Shown here piece after piece: positions 37,092-44,197 of a DNA stretch of 64,000 nucleotides. Position 1 is the stretch's first letter; every line of letters begins with the position of its first letter. Under the pieces are notes generated by a model. That model did not search any database. It was not told the DNA's origin and worked only from the letters and a program-made list of their open reading frames with translations. Location: assembly GCF_004153545.1 (NCBI RefSeq), contig NZ_SDVA01000001.1, forward strand, positions 478,603-542,602. Reading direction: 5' to 3'. Source of the DNA: Serinicoccus sediminis (lineage in GTDB: Bacteria > Actinomycetota > Actinomycetes > Actinomycetales > Dermatophilaceae). The position numbers were made by a program, and so were the translations under genes.

Positions 37092-37664
37092 TCAGGCGAG
37101 GGACCAGGTGTGGCGGACGGCATACCGGGGGGTGCCGCCGGGGCCCAGCCCGAGCTCGGAGCGGACGAGGCAGACCTCGTCCGCCGACCACGAGGAGGTA
37201 TGCAGCGTGTCCAGCGCCTGCACCAGGTGCCCCGCCGGCCGGGGGCGGCCGGCGGACCGGGCGAGGGTGACGTGGGCGCTGAACCGGGTGCCGTCGACGC
37301 GGGTGCCGGACCGGCTCGCGAGCGACCTCAGCGCCCCCGCCCAGCCGGCGAGGGTGCCCACCTCCATCTCCTCGACGCCGGCCCACAGGACCCGGGCGGC
37401 GCCGGGGTCGGGGAACGCGCCGGCCCCGCGCAGCGCGAGCCGCAGCGGGTGGGTCCGCCCGGCCCAGGCCGCCCCCGCCTCGATGAGCTCCTCCTCGCGC
37501 CACTCCTCCAGCTCGGGCAGGAACGCCAGGGTCAGGTGCCGTTGCTCGCTGCGGGTCCAGCGCCAGTCCCGGCGGGGGGCGAGGGCGTTCTGGCGCGGCT
37601 CGAGGAACCGGTCGAGCTCCTCGGTCACCTCGTCGGGCGGCAGCAGGGCGATGAAGGCGCGCAC
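37092..37664 (-). CDS. thpR: RNA 2',3'-cyclic phosphodiesterase (2'-5' RNA ligase, ThpR)
   Basis: 190-residue 2H phosphoesterase with both HxTx motifs: QRHLTLAFLPEL (about 42) and SAHVTLARSAG (about 130). MRAFIALLPPDEV is the usual family N-terminus. Opens 2',3'-cyclic phosphates of RNA in vitro; the physiological role is unclear. GTG start at 37664; a non-canonical GACGAT lies 6 nt upstream, possibly a weak leaderless promoter. Single gene, convergent with the metallophosphoesterase gene. Confidence 0.92.
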   Translation of the reverse strand: MRAFIALLPPDEVTEELDRFLEPRQNALAPRRDWRWTRSEQRHLTLAFLPELEEWREEELIEAGAAWAGRTHPLRLALRGAGAFPDPGAARVLWAGVEEMEVGTLAGWAGALRSLASRSGTRVDGTRFSAHVTLARSAGRPRPAGHLVQALDTLHTSSWSADEVCLVRSELGLGPGGTPRYAVRHTWSLA

Positions 37665-37711
37665 CCGACCATCGTCGCAGGACCGTCAGGAGCGTGTGCG
37701 ACGCTGACCGG

Positions 37712-38605
37712 GTGAGCACGCCGACCCCGCAGACGTCCGGGACCGACCGCACCGTCGCGGTCGCCTGGGCCGTGGCCGCCGTGGTCGTCGCGCTGGCCGC
37801 GGCCTTCATCGCCTGGCTGTCCGTCGGTGGCGGGGGTGGCGGGCAGCAGAGTTCCGCCCCGTCGACGTCCGCCGGTGCCGACACCACGCCCGCCCCCGGC
37901 CAGGACGACGTCGGGGAGGACGGCGCGGGGCAGGACGGCGCGGGGCAGCAGGGGTCCACCCCCACCGACGGCGGGTCCGCCTCCGAGCCGCCACCGGCCG
38001 ACCCGGGGGCGGCCGAGCAGACTCCCCCGCCGGAGGTCGCGCAGATGATGCTCGACCTGCAGCGCCGGGACCCGCAGGACCCGATGGCCGTGGGCGACGT
38101 CGACGCACCGGTCGTCATGATCGAGTACGCCGACTACCGCTGCCCCTACTGCGCGCGGTTCCACCTCGAGATCCGGCCCGAGCTGCTGCCGCTGGTCGAG
38201 GACGGCACGCTGCGCATCGAGTTCCGCGACTTCGTCATCTTCGACGAGACCTCGCAGCTGGCGGCGGTGGCCGGCCGCGCGGCGGCGGAGCAGGACCGGC
38301 TGCAGGAGTTCCAGAGCGCCGTCTTCGCGCTGTCCACGGACGGTCACGGGGAGTACGGGCAGCAGGAGATCCTCGAGATCGCCGAGGAGGTCGGTGTGCC
38401 CGACCTGGCGGAGTTCGAGGCCGACCTCAGCGACCCCGAGCTCGTCGCGGCGGTGGAGGCGGACGGCGAGGAGGCCCGGACCATCGGCGTGTCCTCCACC
38501 CCGACCTTCCTCATCAACACCCAGGTGCTGCAGGGCGCCTACCCCGCCGAGCGGATGGTCGAGATCATCGAGGAGCAGAGGCAGGCCGCGAGCGAGCAGT
38601 CGTGA
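37712..38605 (+). CDS. DsbA-family thiol oxidoreductase, membrane-anchored
   Basis: 297 residues. A single N-terminal helix (about 15-38) anchors the protein; a Gly/Ser/Pro/Gln-rich linker (about 40-105) leads to a DSBA-like thioredoxin domain (about 125-290) with active site ADYRCPYCARF (CPYC about 147-150) and cis-Pro in GVSSTPTFLIN (about 258). Predicted to oxidise or isomerise disulfides in exported proteins. GTG 37712 is preferred to GTG 37694: GACGCT lies 7 nt before it. The 3' end overlaps the convergent DedA gene by 41 nt. Confidence 0.9.
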   Translation: MSTPTPQTSGTDRTVAVAWAVAAVVVALAAAFIAWLSVGGGGGGQQSSAPSTSAGADTTPAPGQDDVGEDGAGQDGAGQQGSTPTDGGSASEPPPADPGAAEQTPPPEVAQMMLDLQRRDPQDPMAVGDVDAPVVMIEYADYRCPYCARFHLEIRPELLPLVEDGTLRIEFRDFVIFDETSQLAAVAGRAAAEQDRLQEFQSAVFALSTDGHGEYGQQEILEIAEEVGVPDLAEFEADLSDPELVAAVEADGEEARTIGVSSTPTFLINTQVLQGAYPAERMVEIIEEQRQAASEQS

Positions 38606-39119
38606 CCTCCTCGGCCGCGGGCCCGCGGCGGCGGCGCACGGCATACCAGCGGTGGCCGAGCGCCACGACCAGGGTGAGCGCGACCGCGAGGGCGGCGGCG
38701 AGCCACGGGCCGCCCGCGAGCACCGCCTCGAAGGCGAGCGCCCAGATGGCGAAGCCGACGGTCGCGTAGATCGCCGCCCAGGCCAGCGCCCCCACCGACT
38801 GCGCGAGGGTGAAGCGCCACCAGCGCATCCGCAGCACGCCCGCCGAGGCGAGCACCATCGTCTGCAGGCCGACGGTGAGGTAGCACAGGGGGACCGCGCC
38901 GATGCCGCAGCGCTCGACGGCGCCGCGGCCGCGGTCGAGGGCGTCGCTGGACAGCCACTGATGGACGGTGGCGCGCCAGCCCGTGGTCGGGCGGGTGTGC
39001 CGCAGGGTCTGCTCGGTCACGCTGCGAGCGACCCAGTACGTCACCTGGCCGCGCAGCATGGCCACGCACCACAGGAAGACGAGTGCGAGGCCGAGCGGGA
39101 AGGACTGCCAGGCGTCCAC
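38565..39119 (-). CDS. DedA/VTT-type membrane protein
   Basis: 184 residues with about four hydrophobic segments. Around 85-135, GIGAVPLCYLTVGLQTMVLA and a following LRMRWWRF...GALAWAAIYATVG pattern match the core of DedA/SNARE-associated (VTT) proteins, a family now linked to lipid or undecaprenyl-phosphate flipping. GTG 39119 is preceded by GACGAT at 6 nt. It overlaps the convergent dsbA-like gene by 41 nt, so the last 13 codons of each share DNA. Subfamily and substrate uncertain. Confidence 0.75.
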   Translation of the reverse strand: MDAWQSFPLGLALVFLWCVAMLRGQVTYWVARSVTEQTLRHTRPTTGWRATVHQWLSSDALDRGRGAVERCGIGAVPLCYLTVGLQTMVLASAGVLRMRWWRFTLAQSVGALAWAAIYATVGFAIWALAFEAVLAGGPWLAAALAVALTLVVALGHRWYAVRRRRGPAAEEVTTARSRPASAPR

Positions 39120-39197
39120 GGCACCATCGTCCCACGACCGGGCCCGGGTCCGCGCGCCGCAGCCGATCACCGTCCGGGCGGCAGGCATACTCCGCCC

Positions 39198-40124
39198 ATG
39201 AGGATCGTCGTCGCCCTCGGGGGCAACGCGCTGCTGCAGCGCGGGCAGGTGCCGGACGCCGCGGCGCAGGTGGCCAACATCCGCCGCGCGATGCGGGCCC
39301 TCGCCCCGCTCACCGACGACCACCAGGTCGTCATCACGCACGGCAACGGTCCGCAGGTCGGCATCCTCGCGATGGAGAGCGCGGACGACGCGCGGCTGAG
39401 CCAGCCCTACCCCTTCGACGCGCTGGGGGCCATGACGCAGGGGCTGATCGGCTACTGGATCCTGCAGGCGATCGGCAACGAGCGGCCCTACCGGCAGTTC
39501 GCGGCCGTGCTCAACCAGACCCTGGTGGACGCCGACGACCCGGCCTTCGCCGACCCCACGAAGTTCGTCGGCGAGGTCTACGACGAGGCGACCGCGCGCG
39601 GGCTGGCCGACCGGCACGGGTGGCAGGTGAAGGCCGACGGCCAGCACTGGCGGCGGGTCGTCGCCTCGCCGCGGCCGCGCGAGATCATCGAGACCCGGCT
39701 CATCGACCACCTGCTCGACGAGTCGGTCATCGTCATCTGCGCCGGTGGGGGCGGGGTGCCGGTGGTCCGCACGGGCACCGGGGACCTGCAGGGTGTCGAG
39801 GCGGTCATCGACAAGGACCTGTCGGCGGCGCTGCTCGCGCACCGGCTCGGAGCCGACCGCCTGCTCGTGCTCACCGACGTGCCGGCGGTGCTGGAGGGTT
39901 TCGGCACGGACCACCAGCGCGAGATCCGCCGCACGACCCCCGAGGAGCTGCGGGCCCTCGACCTGCCGGCCGGGTCGATGGGGCCGAAGGTCGAGGCGGT
40001 ATGCCGCTTCGTCGAGGTCTCGGCGTCGGCGCGACCGCGGGTGGCGGCCGCGATCGGGAGCCTGGACGAGGTGGCCGCGCTGGTGGACGGCTCCGCCGGG
40101 ACCTTCGTCACCCCAGGAGGGTGA
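39198..40124 (+). CDS. arcC: Carbamate kinase
   Basis: 308-residue amino-acid-kinase-family enzyme making ATP from carbamoyl phosphate and ADP (or the reverse). Motifs: VVALGGNALLQRGQ (about 4-17), THGNGPQVGILA (about 50-61), CAGGGGVPVV (about 184), VIDKDLSAALLAHRL and GSMGPKVEA (about 258). No arcA/arcB neighbours, so it may serve agmatine, allantoin or purine catabolism, or nitrogen balance. CATACT lies 6 nt upstream of the ATG (39186-39191), fitting a leaderless start. Confidence 0.96.
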   Translation: MRIVVALGGNALLQRGQVPDAAAQVANIRRAMRALAPLTDDHQVVITHGNGPQVGILAMESADDARLSQPYPFDALGAMTQGLIGYWILQAIGNERPYRQFAAVLNQTLVDADDPAFADPTKFVGEVYDEATARGLADRHGWQVKADGQHWRRVVASPRPREIIETRLIDHLLDESVIVICAGGGGVPVVRTGTGDLQGVEAVIDKDLSAALLAHRLGADRLLVLTDVPAVLEGFGTDHQREIRRTTPEELRALDLPAGSMGPKVEAVCRFVEVSASARPRVAAAIGSLDEVAALVDGSAGTFVTPGG

Positions 40125-40155
40125 CGGCCCGTCCTGACGACGCGCCGGGGCGCAG

Positions 40156-40187
40156 CGGCTCATCCGCGCACATGCGTACCTGAGCCG
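40156..40187. terminator. Hairpin between convergent arcC and yciI-like genes
   Basis: CGGCTCA (40156-40162) and TGAGCCG (40181-40187) form a 7-bp stem around an 18-nt loop. Moderate stem, no T-run; plausible bidirectional terminator. Confidence 0.35.
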
Positions 40188-40220
40188 GAGCCGCCGGGCG
40201 AGTCGGCGGGACGACCTCCC

Positions 40221-40535
40221 TCAGAGCTCGCCGGCGAGCGCCCCGTCGAACCACGCGCCGAGCACGGGGGTCCACTCGCGGATGGCCACCTGCTCCACGA
40301 GACCCTGCTGCTGGAACGGGTCCTCGCGCAGCAGCTCGGCCAGCTCGGCCGCGCTGTCGCCGCGCAGGATCAGCATGGCGGCGTCGGGAGCCTCCTCCAC
40401 GTCGGCGTAGGGCCCGGTGAGCAGCGCGGTCCCCTCCTGCGCCAGGCCGCCGAGGAACTCCCGGTGGGCGGGCCGGTGCTCGTCCCGCGCCGCGGTGTCG
40501 TCGGAGTAGGTGTAGTGCACCACGAAGAGGGTCAT
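40221..40535 (-). CDS. YciI-family protein
   Basis: 104 residues. MTLFVVHYTYSDD (1-13), HRPAHREFLGGLAQEG (about 20-35), LLTGPYAD (about 38) and DPFQQQGLVEQVAIREWTPV (about 70-90) are typical of the YciI fold (ferredoxin-like, possible His-Asp active site). Function unknown. ATG 40535 is chosen over ATG 40544 because TAGGAT (40543-40548) lies exactly 7 nt before it. A 22-bp tandem repeat lies upstream. Confidence 0.9.
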   Translation of the reverse strand: MTLFVVHYTYSDDTAARDEHRPAHREFLGGLAQEGTALLTGPYADVEEAPDAAMLILRGDSAAELAELLREDPFQQQGLVEQVAIREWTPVLGAWFDGALAGEL

Positions 40536-40542
40536 GCCCCTC

Positions 40543-40548
40543 ATCCTA
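40543..40548 (-). promoter_or_regulatory. -10 element TAGGAT of the yciI-like gene
   Basis: TAGGAT on the - strand, a 7-nt spacer (GAGGGGC), ATG at 40535. Confidence 0.55.
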
Positions 40549-40560
40549 GGGACGCGGACG

Positions 40561-40617
40561 CGTCCTGTGCGGGCTGAGCACGCGTCCGGTGGGCGCTGAG
40601 CACGCGTCCTGTGCGGG
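40561..40617. repeat. 22-bp tandem repeat, 2.6 copies
   Basis: Units of 22 bp start at 40561, 40583 and 40605 (the last is partial, 13 bp). Consensus CGTCCTGTGCGGGCTGAGCA plus CG. It fills the gap between the PLP enzyme stop and the yciI-like promoter, and the core CCTGTGC recalls the 19-bp repeat at 32716-32829. Confidence 0.65.
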
Positions 40618-40618
40618 A

Positions 40619-41722
40619 CTACGCCTGGGCCTGGGCCGACGCCCCCTCCAGCGCCTGGCGCAGATCGGCCCAGAGGTCCTCGACGTCCTCGACCCCCACC
40701 GACAGGCGGACGAGGTCCTCGGGGACGGTGTCGACCTCCAGCGGGTGGCGACGGCGGCGCTCGATCTGGCTCTCGACCCCGCCCAGGCTGGTCGAGTGGG
40801 CCCAGAGCCGGGTCGCCGCACACACCCCTTCGGCTCCCTCGACACCCCCGGCCACCTCGATGGACAGCATCCCGCCGAACCCCGGGTAGCGCACCCGCCT
40901 CACGGCCGGGTGCTCGGCGAGCCGACCGGCCAGCACCTGGGCACTGGCCTGGGCCCGCTCCAACCGCAGGTGCAGGGTGCGCACGCCACGCAGCACCAGC
41001 CACGCCTCCATGGGCCCCGGTATCGCCCCGTGCAGCGTCCGGTGGGTGTGCAGCCGCCCGCGCAGGTCCGCCCGGGCGCCCGCGACGACGGTCGCCCCGA
41101 GCAGCACGTCGGAGTGCCCGGCGAGGTACTTCGTCGCCGAGTGGACGACGACGTCCGCGCCCCAGGCCAGCGGCTGCTGCGCCAGCGGCGTCGCGAAGGT
41201 GTTGTCGACCGCGACGACCGGGCGGGCGTCGGCATACCTCTCCCGCAGCCCGCGCACCACGGCCGGCACGTCGGTGAGCTCCATCATCGGGTTGGTGGGC
41301 GACTCCAGCATCAGCAGGTCGGCACCGGCGCACGCCTCGACGATGGCGTCGACGTCCTCCGCCTCGACCCGCCGCACGGACAGCGCGCCCGCGGCCTCGC
41401 GCTCGTCGAGCAGACCGGTGGTGCCGTTGTAGACGTGCCGCGGCGCGACCACCACCCCACCGACGGGCACCAGCGCCACCACCGCCGCCACGGCGCCCAT
41501 CCCGGAGGCGAAGGTCAGCGCCGAGCCGCCCTCGAGCGAGCCGAGCACCTCCTCCAACGCCTCCCACGTCGGGTTCGAGGTGCGCGCGTAGGCGACCTCC
41601 CCGTCGGCGACGTAGGTCGAGGTGAAGGTCACTGGGGTGCTGACCGGCGCGCCCGGCACCCGCTCGGGGCGCCCGAGCGCCACGGCGCGGGTGGCGGGGG
41701 CGAGATCGTCGTGGTGGGTCAT
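40619..41722 (-). CDS. Cystathionine gamma-synthase/lyase-family PLP enzyme
   Basis: 367-residue Cys/Met-metabolism PLP enzyme. VTFTSTYVADGEVAYARTSN (about 32-51), ASGMGAVAAVV, ESPTNPMMELTDVP (about 145), VDNTFATPLAQQPLAWGAD (about 175) and VVHSATKYLAGHSDV with the PLP lysine (about 200) are present; SLGGVESQIE closes the active site. Whether it acts as synthase, lyase or homoserine sulfhydrylase cannot be decided. ATG 41722 has GGAAGAG upstream. It follows the CGNR regulator on the same strand by 22 bp. Confidence 0.92.
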   Translation of the reverse strand: MTHHDDLAPATRAVALGRPERVPGAPVSTPVTFTSTYVADGEVAYARTSNPTWEALEEVLGSLEGGSALTFASGMGAVAAVVALVPVGGVVVAPRHVYNGTTGLLDEREAAGALSVRRVEAEDVDAIVEACAGADLLMLESPTNPMMELTDVPAVVRGLRERYADARPVVAVDNTFATPLAQQPLAWGADVVVHSATKYLAGHSDVLLGATVVAGARADLRGRLHTHRTLHGAIPGPMEAWLVLRGVRTLHLRLERAQASAQVLAGRLAEHPAVRRVRYPGFGGMLSIEVAGGVEGAEGVCAATRLWAHSTSLGGVESQIERRRRHPLEVDTVPEDLVRLSVGVEDVEDLWADLRQALEGASAQAQA

Positions 41723-41744
41723 CGCACTCTTCCGGTATGCCGTC

Positions 41745-42377
41745 TCATCCGTCCGCGGACCCCTCACCGGAGCCCGCGTCGCCCTTGTCGGACTGGCGCC
41801 CACGATAGGCCGCGGCGGCGACCCGGTTGCCGCAGGCGGTGCTGCAGAAGCGCTTGGACCGGTTGCGCGACAGGTCCACGAAGACCCCGTCGCAGCCCTC
41901 CGCCTCGCACCGCCGCAACCGCCCGAGCTCGTCGGCGCGCACGACGTCGACCATCGCCATGGCCGCCTCGACCACCATGCGCGTCGCGAAGGGGGCGTCG
42001 TCGGGCACGGCGTGCAGGTGCCACCCCCACCCGTCGTGGTCGACGAGGCGGGGCACGGCCCGCTCCTCGGCGAGCAGCTCGTTGACCAGGTCGACGACCC
42101 CCGCCTCCTCGAGCTCCCAGAGGCTCGCGAGCCGGGGTCGCACGAGGCGCACCCGCTGCACCTCGGCCAGCCGGCGCGGCGGGGCGCCCGACCACCGCCA
42201 CTGCCCCACGAACGCCTCGAGGTCCTCCACCGTCGTCAGGGTGTCGATCCCGTCCGCCCGGGCCTGGGCGGCCTGCTCCGAGGGCAGGTGGTCGCTGCCG
42301 CTGCCCGCGCCCGTGCGGGTGTTGACCAGCGCGGCGGCGGCCCGCAGCGCCTCGACGGCGTCATGAGTGAAAGGCAA
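41745..42377 (-). CDS. CGNR zinc-finger transcriptional regulator (ABATE domain)
   Basis: 210 residues. An N-terminal ABATE-like domain (about 5-150) precedes a CGNR zinc finger: CEAEGCDGVFVDLSRNRSKR then FCSTACGNRVAAAAYR (about 157-195). Such proteins regulate stress or catabolic genes, usually next to a transporter. The start is TTG at 42377, decided by CAGGAG 5 nt upstream and by FTHDAVEALRAAAALVNT fitting the family N-terminus. It is divergent from an EamA exporter gene, its likely target; an 11-bp direct repeat (42359, 42406) flanks the start. Confidence 0.9.
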   Translation of the reverse strand: MPFTHDAVEALRAAAALVNTRTGAGSGSDHLPSEQAAQARADGIDTLTTVEDLEAFVGQWRWSGAPPRRLAEVQRVRLVRPRLASLWELEEAGVVDLVNELLAEERAVPRLVDHDGWGWHLHAVPDDAPFATRMVVEAAMAMVDVVRADELGRLRRCEAEGCDGVFVDLSRNRSKRFCSTACGNRVAAAAYRGRQSDKGDAGSGEGSADG

Positions 42378-42416
42378 CTTGACTCCTGATGACAGAGGTC
42401 GTTATCGTCATGAGTG
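42359..42416. promoter_or_regulatory. Direct repeats in the CGNR/EamA divergent region
   Basis: CGTCATGAGTG occurs at 42359-42369 (inside the first codons of the regulator) and at 42406-42416 (intergenic), 47 bp apart. TCATGA is itself palindromic. Candidate operator for the CGNR protein over both divergent promoters. Confidence 0.45.
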
Positions 42417-42465
42417 TCCTAGATCTACGCTCCTGACGCCACCCACCTGAGAGGGGGCCAGCCCC

Positions 42466-43500
42466 ATGACCACCACGCGGACCAGCCTCGACCCCACCAC
42501 GACGACGCGCCGGACCGGTGCACGGACCCTCCTGCTCGGGCTGGCCGTGGCGCTGGTCTCCGCCTCGATGTTCGGCACCGCGGGCGCGGTCGGCAAGAGC
42601 CTGATCCTCCAGGGCTGGACCCCGGGCGCTGCCGTGACCGCCCGGGTGGCCCTCGGCGCGGTCGTCCTCGCCGCCCCCGCGGTCGTGGCGATGCGCGGCC
42701 GCTGGCACCTGCTGCGCCGCCCCCTGACCTGGATCCACACTGGGCTCTTCGGCCTCATCGCCGTGGCCGGGTGCCAGCTGTTCTACTTCCTCGCGGTGGA
42801 GCAGCTGTCGGTCGGCGTGGCGCTCATGCTGGAGTACCTCGGCCCCCTCCTCGTCGTCGGCTGGCTCTGGGCCCGGCACGGGCAGCGCCCCCGCCCGCTC
42901 ACCGTCGGCGGCGTGGTCCTGGCGGTGGCCGGGCTGCTGCTCGTCCTCGACGTGCTCGGCGACGTGCAGCTCAGCACCGTCGGCGTGATGTGGGGGCTGC
43001 TCGCAGCCGTGGGCCTGGCGGTCTTCTTCGTGGTCGGCGCGGACGACGCGAGCGGCCTGCCGCCGACCGCGTTCGCGGCGCTGGGGATGACGATCGGCGC
43101 CGGCGCGCTCATCCTCGCCGGCGTCCTCGGCGTGGTGCCGATGGCGGTCAGCACGGGCGACGTCGTCCTCGCCGGGCTCGACGCGCCGTGGTGGGTGCCG
43201 GTGCTGTGGCTCGGCCTGGTCGCGGCCGCCGGGGCATACCTCACCGGCATCGTCGCCGCCCGGATGCTCGGGGCGAAGGTGTCCTCCTTCGTCGGGCTGG
43301 CCGAGGTGATGTTCGCGGTGCTCTTCGCCTGGCTGCTGCTCGCCGAGATCCCCGCCCCCGTCCAGCTGCTCGGCGGGGTGCTCATCGTGGCCGGGGTGGC
43401 GGCGATCAAGGCGGACGAGCGGGAGACCGAGGCACCGTCCGGCACCTACGAGGTCGAGCCGCTGCCCGACGTCACCGACGACAGGACGCCCACCCGCTGA
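42466..43500 (+). CDS. EamA/DMT-family transporter (RhtA-like)
   Basis: 344 residues with ten predicted helices in two five-helix EamA repeats (about 23-160 and 175-315). VSASMFGTAGAVGKSLILQG (about 35), FYFLAVEQLSVGVALMLEYL (about 106-125) and SSFVGLAEVMFAVLFAWLLL (about 268-287) match amino-acid/threonine-homoserine exporters of this superfamily. Short Thr-rich N-terminus and acidic C-terminal tail are cytosolic. ATG 42466 has GAGAGGGGG upstream. Divergent from the CGNR regulator. Confidence 0.92.
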   Translation: MTTTRTSLDPTTTTRRTGARTLLLGLAVALVSASMFGTAGAVGKSLILQGWTPGAAVTARVALGAVVLAAPAVVAMRGRWHLLRRPLTWIHTGLFGLIAVAGCQLFYFLAVEQLSVGVALMLEYLGPLLVVGWLWARHGQRPRPLTVGGVVLAVAGLLLVLDVLGDVQLSTVGVMWGLLAAVGLAVFFVVGADDASGLPPTAFAALGMTIGAGALILAGVLGVVPMAVSTGDVVLAGLDAPWWVPVLWLGLVAAAGAYLTGIVAARMLGAKVSSFVGLAEVMFAVLFAWLLLAEIPAPVQLLGGVLIVAGVAAIKADERETEAPSGTYEVEPLPDVTDDRTPTR

Positions 43501-43518
43501 GCCCGCGGAGGCCGCCAC

Positions 43519-44142
43519 TCAGCCCTCGAAGGTGACCGTGACGTCGCTGTGGCCCAGGGCGTCGAGCAGCCCCTCGAGCATGGCGACGGTGTTGCTCTCG
43601 GCCAGGTCGACGAGCGGCCCACCCTCGGACGCGGCCCGGCTCATCTGGGCCACCGCGGTGCGCTGGGCCTCCTGCTCGAGGTCCGAGCCGCGGAACCGGT
43701 TGGCGATGCCGCGGTCGAGGCTGACGACGTAGCTGTCCTCGAGGTCCAGCGTGGGCTCGCCCACCGTCGGCTGGGGCAGCCGCACCGTCACCGCACCGTC
43801 CGCCTCGGACACCCGGACCCGCCGGGAGTCGAGCTCGCTGAAGTCGACGATCGCGTCGACGTCGCCCTTGCCGACGTAGAGGACCCGCTCGCCGCTGATC
43901 CAGTCGGGCACGAAGCGGGTGTCCCGCTCGAGGTCGACGACCGTCTCGTAGTAGGCGCTCGCCGCGTGGTACTCACTGATCTCGGTGAGCGACTGCAGGA
44001 CCGAGGGCCCGGAGCGGTCGACCTCCTCCTCGGCGAACGGGTTGAGCGAGGGCCGCCAGTCGGTCAGCAGGCTGAACCCGCCCACGACGGCCAGCAGCAC
44101 GACGGGGATCATCAGCACGACACCGACGACGCGACCCAGCAT
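43519..44142 (-). CDS. DUF4230-domain protein
   Basis: 207 residues. One N-terminal membrane helix (about 5-25) is followed by an external DUF4230 domain: VLQSLTEISEYHAASAYYET (about 47-66), ERVLYVGKGDVDAIVDFSEL (about 85) and GSDLEQEAQRTAVAQM near the C-terminus. Function unknown. ATG 44142 is chosen over GTG 44151 because TAGGGT lies exactly 7 nt before it. Convergent with the EamA gene with an 18-bp gap. Confidence 0.87.
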   Translation of the reverse strand: MLGRVVGVVLMIPVVLLAVVGGFSLLTDWRPSLNPFAEEEVDRSGPSVLQSLTEISEYHAASAYYETVVDLERDTRFVPDWISGERVLYVGKGDVDAIVDFSELDSRRVRVSEADGAVTVRLPQPTVGEPTLDLEDSYVVSLDRGIANRFRGSDLEQEAQRTAVAQMSRAASEGGPLVDLAESNTVAMLEGLLDALGHSDVTVTFEG

Positions 44143-44149
44143 GCGGCAC

Positions 44150-44155
44150 ACCCTA
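44150..44155 (-). promoter_or_regulatory. -10 element TAGGGT of the DUF4230 gene
   Basis: TAGGGT on the - strand, a 7-nt spacer (GTGCCGC), ATG at 44142. Confidence 0.55.
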
Positions 44156-44197
44156 GCGACGGACCGAGGATCTCTCCCCGCGAAGCGGACCGGGCCG

